DNA of 64,000 bases from Rhodocyclaceae bacterium (lineage in GTDB: Bacteria; Pseudomonadota; Gammaproteobacteria; Burkholderiales; CAIKXV01). Position numbers and translations under genes: made by a program. Each line of letters begins with the position of its first letter. Position 1 is the stretch's first letter. The notes beneath the pieces were generated by a model. The model saw only the letters and a program-made list of their open reading frames with translations, ran no database searches and was not told the origin of the DNA. Where the stretch lies: the NCBI GenBank assembly GCA_020248265.1, contig JADCHX010000024.1, positions 1 to 64,000 on the forward strand, given 5' to 3'. This document shows positions 56,490 through 64,000 of the stretch, one piece after another.

Positions 56490-58138
56490 CTCGGAGCCAT
56501 CGAATGGAACGCGGACAGCTGCTGCAGGCTGGTGCGTACATGCACGACCGCCGCCCCGTCATGGGCCAGCGCCGCGGCAACCTGGCCTTCGACGTCGCTG
56601 GATGCGTCGATCGTGAACGCGGCTGCACCGAACGACGCGCCCCATCTCGCGAAATCGGGGTTGCCCAGCCGGGTGCCCGAAACGCGCCCCGGGTAGCGCT
56701 TCTCCTGGTGCAGCCGGATCGTGCCGTAGGACCCGTTGTCGGCGATGAAGACCTTCGGCTTCGCACCGTACTGGACTGCGGTCGCCAGTTCGTTGCCGGT
56801 CATCATCACGCAGCCGTCGCCCACCAGCGCGACCACCTGCCGGCCGGGGAAGCGCAGCGACCAGGCGAGCGCGCCGGGCACGCCCATGCCCATCGCACCG
56901 GCCATCGTGCCGGACATCCGGCGCTCGCCGCGGAACATGAAGTAGCGCTGCGTCCAGGTGTTGAAGTTGCCGGCATCGACGACCAGCACGCCGTCGTCGT
57001 GCATGCGCCGCTCGAGTGCGGCGACCACGTGCCCGAACGACACGCCGTCGGGCGGTGTCGACGGATCGAAGCGACGGATCCTGCGCAGGTAGGCCTGCAG
57101 CGATTCGACCCAGCCCTCGCGCGGATCCGGCCGGGCCGGCAGGTACTGCGCCAGCGCCTCGAGGAAGGCGACCGGGTCGGCGATGCAGCGCAGCTGCGGC
57201 TGGTACACGCGCGCCGCCACCTCGGCATCCGGATAGACGTGGACCATCGGCTGCCCGGGCACCGGCGCGTGCGGGAAAGTGAAGCCCTGCGTCGGCACGT
57301 CGCCCAGGTCGGTGCCGGCTGCGAGCAGGAAGTCGGCCCCCTGCAGCACGGAGATCTGTTCGGCGGGGATCTTGAACCCGAGCTGCGCGGCGAACAGGCG
57401 GTCGGCATTCGGGAAGATATCCTGCTGGCGGAACTCGACTACCACCGGCACGCCGAAGCCGCGCGCGACCTTCGCCAGCGCTTCGCGCCCGCGCGGCGTA
57501 TTCAGCAGGTTGCCGGCGATCAGCAGCGGGCGCTGCGCGGCGGCGAGTTGCGCGGCCACCGCGCGCACGGTCGTATCGTCGACCGCCAGTCCCGCGCGCC
57601 CCGCCGCCGTGGTGTCGAACGGCTCTGCCTCGCCCTCGAACACGTCCTCGGGCACCGCGATCACGACCGGACCCGGGCGGCCCGAGGTCGCGATGTCGAT
57701 CGCGCGCGCGACGGTCTCCAGCAGCTTCGCCGGGTCGTCCACCTGGGTCACCCATTTCGCCAGGTCGCCGAAGGTCTGCCGATAGTCGACTTCCTGGAAC
57801 GCATGGCGTCCCAGTTCGCCGCGCGACACCTGCCCGCAGATCATCACCAGCGGCAGGGCATCGTGCATCCCCGAGTGGATCGCGATCGAACCGTTGGTCG
57901 CACCCGGACCCCGGCTGACCAGGAACAGCCCGGGCCGGCGCGTTGCCTGGGCATCGGCCAGCGCGGCGAAGCCGGCGCCCGCTTCATGGCGGCAGACGAC
58001 CAGCTCGACCGGTGAATCGATCAGCGCATCGAGCAGCGGCAGGTAGCTTTCGCCCGGCACGCAGAACGCACGGTCGATGCCGCGCGCGGCCAGCAGTTCG
58101 ACCAGCGCACGGGCGACGGGGAGGGTTGACGGCATCAT
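56486..58138 (-). CDS. Thiamine-diphosphate-dependent enzyme (acetolactate synthase-like)
   Basis: A 550-aa ThDP enzyme of the pyruvate-oxidase/acetolactate-synthase fold. E52 in CRHEAGA is the conserved cofactor-activating glutamate. The C-terminal ThDP/Mg motif is VGDGCVMMTGNEL followed by ADNGSYGTIR. It starts MMPSTLPVARALVELL. The lack of an adjacent small subunit and the coupling to a Bug gene suggest a catabolic 2-oxo-acid decarboxylase or carboligase rather than a biosynthetic IlvB. Confidence 0.9.
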   Translation of the reverse strand: MMPSTLPVARALVELLAARGIDRAFCVPGESYLPLLDALIDSPVELVVCRHEAGAGFAALADAQATRRPGLFLVSRGPGATNGSIAIHSGMHDALPLVMICGQVSRGELGRHAFQEVDYRQTFGDLAKWVTQVDDPAKLLETVARAIDIATSGRPGPVVIAVPEDVFEGEAEPFDTTAAGRAGLAVDDTTVRAVAAQLAAAQRPLLIAGNLLNTPRGREALAKVARGFGVPVVVEFRQQDIFPNADRLFAAQLGFKIPAEQISVLQGADFLLAAGTDLGDVPTQGFTFPHAPVPGQPMVHVYPDAEVAARVYQPQLRCIADPVAFLEALAQYLPARPDPREGWVESLQAYLRRIRRFDPSTPPDGVSFGHVVAALERRMHDDGVLVVDAGNFNTWTQRYFMFRGERRMSGTMAGAMGMGVPGALAWSLRFPGRQVVALVGDGCVMMTGNELATAVQYGAKPKVFIADNGSYGTIRLHQEKRYPGRVSGTRLGNPDFARWGASFGAAAFTIDASSDVEGQVAAALAHDGAAVVHVRTSLQQLSAFHSMAPR

Positions 58139-58175
58139 CGAACGGCTCCGACAGTACTCGGGAACGGACGCCCGA

Positions 58176-58415
58176 TCATGGCATGCCCCGCGAGCCGCAG
58201 ATCACGATCGACTGCGGCGGCAGCCCCTTCGCGGGCGCGCCATCGGCGCCGGTGTGCGGCTGCCGGTCGGGATCGAGGATATCGAGGCCGTTCTCGCAGA
58301 CCGTGCGGCAGCCGAAGTCGAAGCCGCAGAAGGGATCAGCCGCAGTCTCGTTGCGCTCGTCCTCGGTCATTGCATAGCCGCGGACGCAGATGACGGGATG
58401 ACGTGCGACTTCCAT
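58176..58415 (-). CDS. Small cysteine-containing hypothetical protein
   Basis: A 79-aa frame starting MEVARHPVICVRGYAMTEDE. It contains five cysteines, including CGFDFGC and TVCENG, with no known motif. GAGG lies a suitable distance before the ATG. It is 37 bp upstream of the ThDP-enzyme gene on the same strand and divergent from the class II aldolase. It may be a true small gene or a chance frame; I cannot assign a function. Confidence 0.4.
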   Translation of the reverse strand: MEVARHPVICVRGYAMTEDERNETAADPFCGFDFGCRTVCENGLDILDPDRQPHTGADGAPAKGLPPQSIVICGSRGMP

Positions 58416-58551
58416 CGATTCCTCGTCCGGAAAGAAGGAGGTCGGATGGTGCACCCGGCCTGCCGACCTTGCAATCCGGGGGGCAGCCAAGTCAGCGACG
58501 CGCCTGGACGAACTGTGTATCGTAGCGGGGATCGAACCACACGCCCGCACC

Positions 58552-59286
58552 ATGACCGATCCGATCCGGGAAGCAAAGCTCGACATCACCTGCGCGTTGC
58601 GCTGGTCCGCCCGTCTGAACCTGCACGAAGGCGTGTGCAACCATTTCAGCATTGCGGTGCCCGGCCGCGACGACCGCTTCCTGATCAATCCGCAGGGCCT
58701 GCACTGGCTGGAGGTGACACCCGCCGACATCGTCACCGTCGACGTCGATGGCAACCTGATCGAAGGCCGGCACACGGTCGAACCGACGGCCTTCTACATC
58801 CACTCGCGGATCCACCGGGCCAAGCCGTCGGCGCGGGTCGTGCTGCATACCCACATGCCCCATGCGACCACGCTCACCGGCATCCTGCCGGGCCGCCTCG
58901 AGTGGGTAAGCCAGCAGTCGACCAAGTTCTACGGCCGCGTCGCCTACGAAGACGCATACAACGGGCTGGCGATGGACCCGGCCGAGGGCGACCGCATGGC
59001 AGCCGCGTTCCAGGATGCCGACATCCTGTTCCTGGCCAACCACGGCGTGATCGTGTGCGGGCCCGACATGGCGCTGGCCTTCGACGATCTGTACTACCTC
59101 GAGCGTGCCTGCATGCTGCAGGTGCTCGGCCGCGGGACCGGACAGCCACCTCGCATCATCCCGGCCGAGATCGTGAAGCTCACCGCGGCGCAGATGGTGC
59201 AGGATCGGCGGCAGGCACCGCTTCACTTCGCTGCGCTGCGCCGGCTGCTCGACCGTGACGATCCGGGCTGGTCGTCGTTCGATTGA
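58552..59286 (+). CDS. Class II aldolase/adducin family protein
   Basis: A 244-aa zinc-dependent class II aldolase-like enzyme. The zinc ligands are expected at H99 and H101 (VVLHTHMPH) and the later H in LANHGVIV near residue 163, with E77 as candidate acid/base. INPQGLHW near 45 is a phosphate or carboxylate pocket motif. The family includes fuculose- and ribulose-phosphate aldolases and decarboxylases. The substrate is not evident from the neighbours. Confidence 0.9.
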   Translation: MTDPIREAKLDITCALRWSARLNLHEGVCNHFSIAVPGRDDRFLINPQGLHWLEVTPADIVTVDVDGNLIEGRHTVEPTAFYIHSRIHRAKPSARVVLHTHMPHATTLTGILPGRLEWVSQQSTKFYGRVAYEDAYNGLAMDPAEGDRMAAAFQDADILFLANHGVIVCGPDMALAFDDLYYLERACMLQVLGRGTGQPPRIIPAEIVKLTAAQMVQDRRQAPLHFAALRRLLDRDDPGWSSFD

Positions 59287-59345
59287 CGCTGCCCGATCGG
59301 CGCTGCGGCTGCGGCAACGGGCGCGTGGCGTGCCGGGCAGGCTGG

Positions 59346-59555
59346 TCAGCCCTTCGTCTGGTAGACGTAGGCCTGCTGGCGAATCTTCGCCTCGGCGACT
59401 TCCTTCTGTTCGGTGGCACCGAGCGACGGGTCGGCCGCGCGGTCCCACCAGCGTGCGCGGGCCTTGCGCTGCTCTTCGGCCAGGTGCGGCTTCTGCGCAT
59501 GCAGTTCGCGGATGAAGCGCGTCATCTCGGACACGTACTCGATCTGTTTCTTCAT
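59346..59555 (-). CDS. DUF3460 family protein
   Basis: A 69-aa basic protein starting MKKQIEYVSEMTRFIREL and ending QAYVYQTKG. The pattern YxSExTxFxREL, a central RARWWDR and a terminal QQAYVYQ fits DUF3460, a small family I associate with Betaproteobacteria. Function is unknown. It is the clearest taxonomic pointer among the small genes. The upstream metalloprotease gene ends 96 bp away on the same strand. Confidence 0.85.
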   Translation of the reverse strand: MKKQIEYVSEMTRFIRELHAQKPHLAEEQRKARARWWDRAADPSLGATEQKEVAEAKIRQQAYVYQTKG

Positions 59556-59650
59556 GGTGGCGAGGCCCTGCGTTTCGACCGACCCATTGTCCCTTGAACA
59601 GCGCCCGGCTGCACGCGCGGCACGCGGTGCCCGTGCGGCGGGCGATCCGC

Positions 59651-60421
59651 TCAGGGGGCGATCCAGTTGATCTCGCGTGCGGTCAGCCGGCCGATCACCA
59701 CCTGATGCAAGCCCGCCGGCTGATCGGCGCGCAGCAGACTGATCGGGATGCGCCCGCCCATGATCTCGGCGAACTGCTGCGGCACCCGGGGCATGCGTTC
59801 CGGCTCGGCATAGCCATCCGGGAACAGCGGCAGGTTGGTGGCAAGGTCGTACTTGTCCGTCGCCCCGAGCGTGTGCAGCATCTCGTGCGCGATGACGACG
59901 TTGTTGGTGCCAGCCATCTCGTCGCTCGCGAACACGTTCACCAGGCCGATGAGCCCCTTCTCCAGCCCGGTCGAGTGCGGCAGCCTGGGCGATCGGCGGT
60001 CGTCGTGGTAGAGCAGGAACAGGCGCACGTTCGCCCGCGCGCCGGTGTAGGTGTCGTGGCGCCATGCCCAGAAGCGGAAACTCAGGCTCCATACGATCGC
60101 GGATACGACGCCGCCATCTGCGGGCGGCTGCGGCGGCCGCGCATCGATGCGCGGCGCGAGCCGCAGTTCGATCGGATCGTTCACTGCGACGCCGTAGATG
60201 GCTGCCTGTTCCCGCATGAACTCTGCCATCGGCTGGAAGCGCTCGAGGTCGATGCCCCGGACATATTGTTCCGTGCGCTCGCTGCCATCGGCATTGATCG
60301 GGTACAGCGCGACGATCACCGGATCCTTCCAGCTGGTCGCATCGCGCTGGGCGAGCCAGGCACCCTGCGCGACGGTCGCCAGGATGAACAGCAGCACGAT
60401 TATCCGAATCGTCTTCCACAT
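59651..60421 (-). CDS. Membrane-anchored metzincin-like zinc protease
   Basis: A 256-aa protein with an N-terminal hydrophobic signal anchor (residues 5-22). It carries H179-E180-M-L-H183-T-L-G186-A-T-D189, the HExxHxxGxxD zinc motif of metzincins with aspartate as third ligand. EIMGGRIPIS about 30 residues later could be the Met-turn. It would act in the periplasm. I do not recognise a named family; substrate and regulation are unknown. Confidence 0.75.
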   Translation of the reverse strand: MWKTIRIIVLLFILATVAQGAWLAQRDATSWKDPVIVALYPINADGSERTEQYVRGIDLERFQPMAEFMREQAAIYGVAVNDPIELRLAPRIDARPPQPPADGGVVSAIVWSLSFRFWAWRHDTYTGARANVRLFLLYHDDRRSPRLPHSTGLEKGLIGLVNVFASDEMAGTNNVVIAHEMLHTLGATDKYDLATNLPLFPDGYAEPERMPRVPQQFAEIMGGRIPISLLRADQPAGLHQVVIGRLTAREINWIAP

Positions 60422-60596
60422 CAGTTGTCACCTGTCACGGGCCACCGGTCACCCGCCTGCCCATGTCCACACCCGCGATTGCCCCGGCAGCAGACACCGC
60501 CCCGGCCACGTACACTTTCGGTCGTCTTGCCGAACCCTTGAATCAGGGCCGCGCGCAGCGCCCGCGCCACGCCGCCCACACCCGCCGAGGATCCCG

Positions 60597-61565
60597 ATGA
60601 CCGATGCTGCCGCCCCGTCCGCTGCCCCCGCCCTGCGCGCCACTACCCGCCTGCGCCAGCTGCTCGCTGCCGGACGTACCGTGTTCGTGCCGGGATGCTT
60701 CAACGCCGTCAGCGCACGCGTGATCGAGATGACCGGGTTCGAAGCAGTTTACATGACCGGATACGGCACGTCGGTCGCGCAACTGGGCATGCCCGACGTC
60801 GGCTTCGCGACGATGACCGAGATGCACACCAATGCCCGGTGGATCGCCAACGCGGTGTCGATCCCGGTCATCGCCGATGCCGACAACGGCTACGGCAACG
60901 CGGTGAACGTGACGCGCACGGTGCGCGAGTACATCCAGACCGGCGTGGCAGCGATCCACCTGGAGGACCAGTCGCTGCCCAAGCGCTGCGGCCACGTGGC
61001 CGGAAGGCAGGTGATCCCGCTGGCCGAAGCGGTGGGCAAGATCCGCGCGGCCGATGCGGTGCGCCGGCAGGTGGACCCGGACTTCGTACTGATTGCGCGC
61101 AGCGATGCGCGCGGCGCCGTCGGCGGGTCGCTCGACGACGCGATCGACCGGGTCAATGCCTACCTCGATGCCGGCGCCGACCTCGGCTTCGTCGAAGGTC
61201 CGACCTCCGTGGCGGAGGTCGAGCGCATCTGCCGAGAGGTGCGCGGGCCGGTGTTCTACAACATGACCGGCGTGTCGCCGCGCTTCACGCTGCAGCAGAT
61301 GAACGACTACGGCATGGCGATGACGATCACCGCGAACACGATGCTGCGTGCGGCGCTCACCTCGATGTACGACGCGGCGGTGGCGATGCGCGACGAAGGC
61401 CCGATGGCCGAGGCCGCGCTGATGGAACGCATCGCCAGCCATCCGGTGGGCGACCTGCACCGGTTCTCGGGCCTGGACGCAATCCGCAAGCTTGAAGAGG
61501 CCTACATGCCGGCGGAGGAACTGGCGAAGTACGACGGCACCATCGGATACCGTCCGGCTGGTTGA
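60597..61565 (+). CDS. Isocitrate lyase/PEP mutase family enzyme
   Basis: A 322-aa (beta/alpha)8-barrel enzyme. The ATG at 60597 begins MTDAAAPSAAP. The metal site is DADNGYGN at residues 94-101, HLEDQ at 121-125, and the lid carries K129-R-C131-G-H133, whose cysteine acts as the lyase acid. Members include methylisocitrate lyase, 2,3-dimethylmalate lyase and oxaloacetate decarboxylase. With no prp genes beside it, a 2-alkylmalate or oxaloacetate substrate is equally possible. Confidence 0.92.
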   Translation: MTDAAAPSAAPALRATTRLRQLLAAGRTVFVPGCFNAVSARVIEMTGFEAVYMTGYGTSVAQLGMPDVGFATMTEMHTNARWIANAVSIPVIADADNGYGNAVNVTRTVREYIQTGVAAIHLEDQSLPKRCGHVAGRQVIPLAEAVGKIRAADAVRRQVDPDFVLIARSDARGAVGGSLDDAIDRVNAYLDAGADLGFVEGPTSVAEVERICREVRGPVFYNMTGVSPRFTLQQMNDYGMAMTITANTMLRAALTSMYDAAVAMRDEGPMAEAALMERIASHPVGDLHRFSGLDAIRKLEEAYMPAEELAKYDGTIGYRPAG

Positions 61566-61578
61566 CGGTCTGCCGCGT

Positions 61579-62367
61579 TCAGCGCAGAAACCCGTCGCCG
61601 ATCAGGCGAACGCCGATCGACCACCAGCTGCGGTCGATGTCATGGCTGCCGATCTGGCGGCCAACCACCGCATCGACCTGCACCTTCTCCTTGACCACCC
61701 AGAAACGGAAGCCGCCCTGCCATGACGGGCTGCCGCGGTCGCTGCCGTACACCTCGGCGGCGAGCAGCAGTTCCTGGTCACCGCGGCGGAACAGCCGCGT
61801 CTCGCTACCCACGCCCCACAGCGCGATCGTCCGCTGCGTCTCGCGGTCGCGCTTGATGCCGGCCAGCGTCAGCAGCACGAATGCCTCGTCAGCGAAGGCG
61901 ATGCTGGTCACGTTGTACGCGTAGGCCGAAGACAGCGCCGACGGAGACGAGGCGTTCGAGGGGCCGCCGGTTCGAGCCGTGGCACCTGCGGCAAAGCCGG
62001 TGCCGATGCCGGTATCCAGCGAGCGCAGCAGCGTCTTCACCTGCACCAGCGCGTTGCCGTTCCACGGCTGGCCACCTTCGGACGGCAACCGGTTGAGACC
62101 CGCGGTGATCTCGAGGTTGCCCCCCGGGTTGCACGCCGGCAACGCCCAGAACTCCGTGCCACCGCCGGCCGGCCGGTGGTGCTGCACCCACGACTCGACC
62201 TGGCAGCCACCGCCGGGCGTGATGCGGGCGTCGTCGGTGAAATAAGGGCGGGCTGCCCGCAGCGGCAGCGACGGCAGCAGCAACGCGAGCGCCAGCGTGC
62301 CACACAGCGTGCGTGCGGCACGCGTACGGCGCTGGCTCCTGGGCGACCAGACAGTCAGACTTTTCAA
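61579..62367 (-). CDS. Exported beta-rich protein, probable outer-membrane protein
   Basis: A 262-aa protein with a signal peptide ending near PLRAARP (residue 40). The mature part alternates short hydrophobic strands with glycine and polar turns and ends in a hydrophobic-alternating tail with terminal FLR. The segment RPYFTDDARITPGGGCQVE recurs in a group of uncharacterised outer-membrane transport-like proteins. It converges with the lyase gene, 13 bp apart. Function is unknown. Confidence 0.65.
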   Translation of the reverse strand: MKSLTVWSPRSQRRTRAARTLCGTLALALLLPSLPLRAARPYFTDDARITPGGGCQVESWVQHHRPAGGGTEFWALPACNPGGNLEITAGLNRLPSEGGQPWNGNALVQVKTLLRSLDTGIGTGFAAGATARTGGPSNASSPSALSSAYAYNVTSIAFADEAFVLLTLAGIKRDRETQRTIALWGVGSETRLFRRGDQELLLAAEVYGSDRGSPSWQGGFRFWVVKEKVQVDAVVGRQIGSHDIDRSWWSIGVRLIGDGFLR

Positions 62368-62542
62368 GCAGGGCTCCCGGAGACTTCACCGAGCGATACA
62401 AACCCGACACCGACCCTCGCAGCGCGCGGCACGGTGGCGGAACGGAGCGCCGACATCATGACCGCAACATGTTGCAGCCCGTCACACGCTGGATGAATCT
62501 TCGCCGGAAAGGCCCGGTCGACGTTGCCGGCATGCCGGGCGC

Positions 62543-63940
62543 TCAGACATCCTCGATCGCCACCGGGAACAGCGGCGCCAGCGCATCGACCTGCATCACG
62601 TGATAGGCGCTGAAGCGGTAGGCCGTACCCACCTGCACCTCCGGCGGGGTGATCGGGAAGGCGACATTGCCGGCAGTGGACACCCGCCCCGGAAAGCCGT
62701 GGTGCAGCAGGTACTGCTTGAGCACCGTGGTCGCCGCCTTCGCGAGGTCTGCGCTGTCGGCGATGACCTCGCCCAGGATGAAGATCTCGCGCGGAGGCGA
62801 TGCCGGCGGCAGTGGCCAGTCGACCACGCCGTCGATGCCATAGACGCGGAAGTACATGCGGTAGTCGCCGGCGACGATGCTGCGCACCACCTGCTCGACC
62901 TCGGGCAGGATGACCTTGATGCGGGCGATGGCGGCCGGATCGGCGCAACCGGCCAGCAGCAGCGCGCGTTCGCCGACGCGGGTCGCGCCCTCGATCTTCA
63001 CCGAGGGCCGTGCGGCCGGCACCCAGAGCGCGCCCTCTACCCGGCAGCGATGCTCGTCGAGCGCGGTATAGCGCGCGTCTTCGACATGCAGCGTGCCTTC
63101 GGGTTCGCTCACCGTGTACGGATCGGCCTGCTCATACAGGCTGTGCGCAGCCACCGACAGGGGCGTTGCATGGCGCGCCGGGTTCAGGCTCTCCATCGTG
63201 AAACCGAGATCGTCCAGCGTGCCGAGTGCCGCATCACGGCCGCCGGGCATGCAGGCGATCGAGCAGCACTCGATGATCTTCGCCATGTGCATCGCCGGGC
63301 CGATCGGATAGCCGAGCGCCGCCGGGATGGCGGAGAACACGGCGGTGTCGCAGGCGCGCCCCGCGATCACCACGTCGGCACCCATCGCCAGCGCGCGCTG
63401 GAACGCCTCGATGCCCATCTGCCCGACCAGGTGCGAGGCAGCGTCGACATCGGCCTCGGTCAGTGCCCCGATCGCGCCGATCGATGTCACCTCGCCGCGC
63501 CGGATCGCCGTCTTCACCACCTCGCGCGGCATGTCGGCGGCGATCGACGCCAGCCGGAAGTGCAGCCCGCGTTCGCGCGCGATCGAGCGCACCAGCTCGA
63601 GCGTGTGTTCGAGGTGCGGGCGCGCGCCCGCAGTGCCGGCCGAGCCGACCAGCAGCGGGATGTCGTGCGCGCGCGCGCCTTCGAGCAGCAGCGCCAGGTC
63701 CTGGCGCGCGATGGTGTCGGAGGCCGCCATCCGGCCGCTGCCCAGGTAGTTCGGGCCGGGGTCGACCGAGCCCATGTCGGCGCCGATCGAATGCGGGCGC
63801 CGCTCGAGACCGGCGCGAAACGCCTTCTCGAGCACGCCGTTGCCGAGCTGGCCGGAGCCGGACAGCGCCAGGAACGGCGCGCGTCGACCACCCTTCACCA
63901 GCCGGTCGCGCAGCCGGTCGAGGTGCGTGACGCGGCTCAC
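62543..63940 (-). CDS. AtuA-family protein (DUF1446, acyclic terpene utilisation)
   Basis: A 465-aa protein with the AtuA/DUF1446 layout: IGADMGSVDPGPNYLGSG near residue 55, VIAGRACDTAVFSA near 195 and MAKIIECCSIACMPGG near 225. AtuA is needed for citronellol and geraniol catabolism in Pseudomonas, although many homologues lie outside that pathway. It starts at a GTG overlapping the stop of the upstream gene by four bases (GTGA). No other terpene genes are in view. Confidence 0.9.
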   Translation of the reverse strand: MSRVTHLDRLRDRLVKGGRRAPFLALSGSGQLGNGVLEKAFRAGLERRPHSIGADMGSVDPGPNYLGSGRMAASDTIARQDLALLLEGARAHDIPLLVGSAGTAGARPHLEHTLELVRSIARERGLHFRLASIAADMPREVVKTAIRRGEVTSIGAIGALTEADVDAASHLVGQMGIEAFQRALAMGADVVIAGRACDTAVFSAIPAALGYPIGPAMHMAKIIECCSIACMPGGRDAALGTLDDLGFTMESLNPARHATPLSVAAHSLYEQADPYTVSEPEGTLHVEDARYTALDEHRCRVEGALWVPAARPSVKIEGATRVGERALLLAGCADPAAIARIKVILPEVEQVVRSIVAGDYRMYFRVYGIDGVVDWPLPPASPPREIFILGEVIADSADLAKAATTVLKQYLLHHGFPGRVSTAGNVAFPITPPEVQVGTAYRFSAYHVMQVDALAPLFPVAIEDV

Positions 63941-64000
63941 AATCGCACCCCGAGCAGCGGGCCGTGCTGCTGCGCGCCGTACACGTCGCGGTCGCCCGGA
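63937..64000 (-). CDS. Truncated 3' end of a DUF4387-type gene
   Basis: The last 20 codons of a gene running in from the right edge, reading PGDRDVYGAQQHGPLLGVRL before a TGA. A C-terminus with DVYGAQQHxPLL is what I recall for DUF4387, which often accompanies AtuA-family genes. The stop overlaps the AtuA start, so the two form an operon. Only the end is visible. Confidence 0.6.
   Translation of the reverse strand, partial: PGDRDVYGAQQHGPLLGVRL

Overview
The window is GC-rich chromosomal DNA, densely packed with protein genes on both strands. It most likely comes from a betaproteobacterium of the order Burkholderiales. The main pointers are six Bug/TctC-type periplasmic solute-binding proteins, a DUF3460 gene, a DUF3025 gene, a TctD/TctE-like two-component pair, a Nudix-MBL fusion, and an AtuA/DUF4387 pair at the right edge. 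I saw no rRNA, tRNA, CRISPR array, prophage or insertion sequence.

Layout. 1-467 has no gene but holds short direct and inverted repeats. 468-6730 carries a tiny membrane protein, an aldo/keto reductase divergent from a truncated haemoglobin, an LVIVD-repeat protein and a tctB-tctA-tctC uptake locus. 7085-7503 is a decayed lyase of the fumarase/PcaB superfamily. 7548-13945 holds a thiol dioxygenase, a PIG3-type quinone oxidoreductase, DUF3025, an LhgO-like FAD oxidase, an HtrA-like protease and an unknown gene. 14012-23170 is a mostly minus-strand block: MmgE/PrpD, CbpA, FIST, GST, HtpG and the TctE/TctD-like pair, with a phosphatase gene on plus. Both cbpA and htpG have good sigma-32-type promoters. 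23473-30924 runs on plus: two paralogous MFS transporters flanking greB, a Bug protein coupled to a sulfatase, and a D-amino-acid dehydrogenase behind a promoter and tandem glycine riboswitch.

31032-45260 is a catabolic and detoxification region. It holds three more Bug proteins, SelO divergent from KatG, two SDRs, ChaC, two GSTs, an FrhB/BciB-like flavoprotein, and a dapA-like pair in which one copy lacks the Schiff-base lysine. 45341-49083 has a MazG-like pyrophosphohydrolase, a fragment of an EamA transporter, an amidase, class III alcohol dehydrogenase and a small exported protein. 49103-50842 is a copper-handling operon (DUF2946-like, PCuAC, SCO1). 50863-64000 carries CbiX, a tartrate/malate-type dehydrogenase with an MFS transporter, a Nudix-MBL fusion, a Bug protein coupled to a ThDP enzyme, a class II aldolase, DUF3460, a metzincin-like protease, an isocitrate-lyase-family enzyme, an exported protein and AtuA.

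Taken together, the genes suit an aerobic heterotroph that takes up small organic acids and processes them with decarboxylases, aldolases, lyases and dehydrogenases, supported by glutathione, peroxide and heat-stress functions. The most distinctive non-coding signal is a GGGTCTGACCC palindromic repeat. All six clusters lie where two genes converge, and in three cases the repeat supplies the stop codon of the neighbouring gene.
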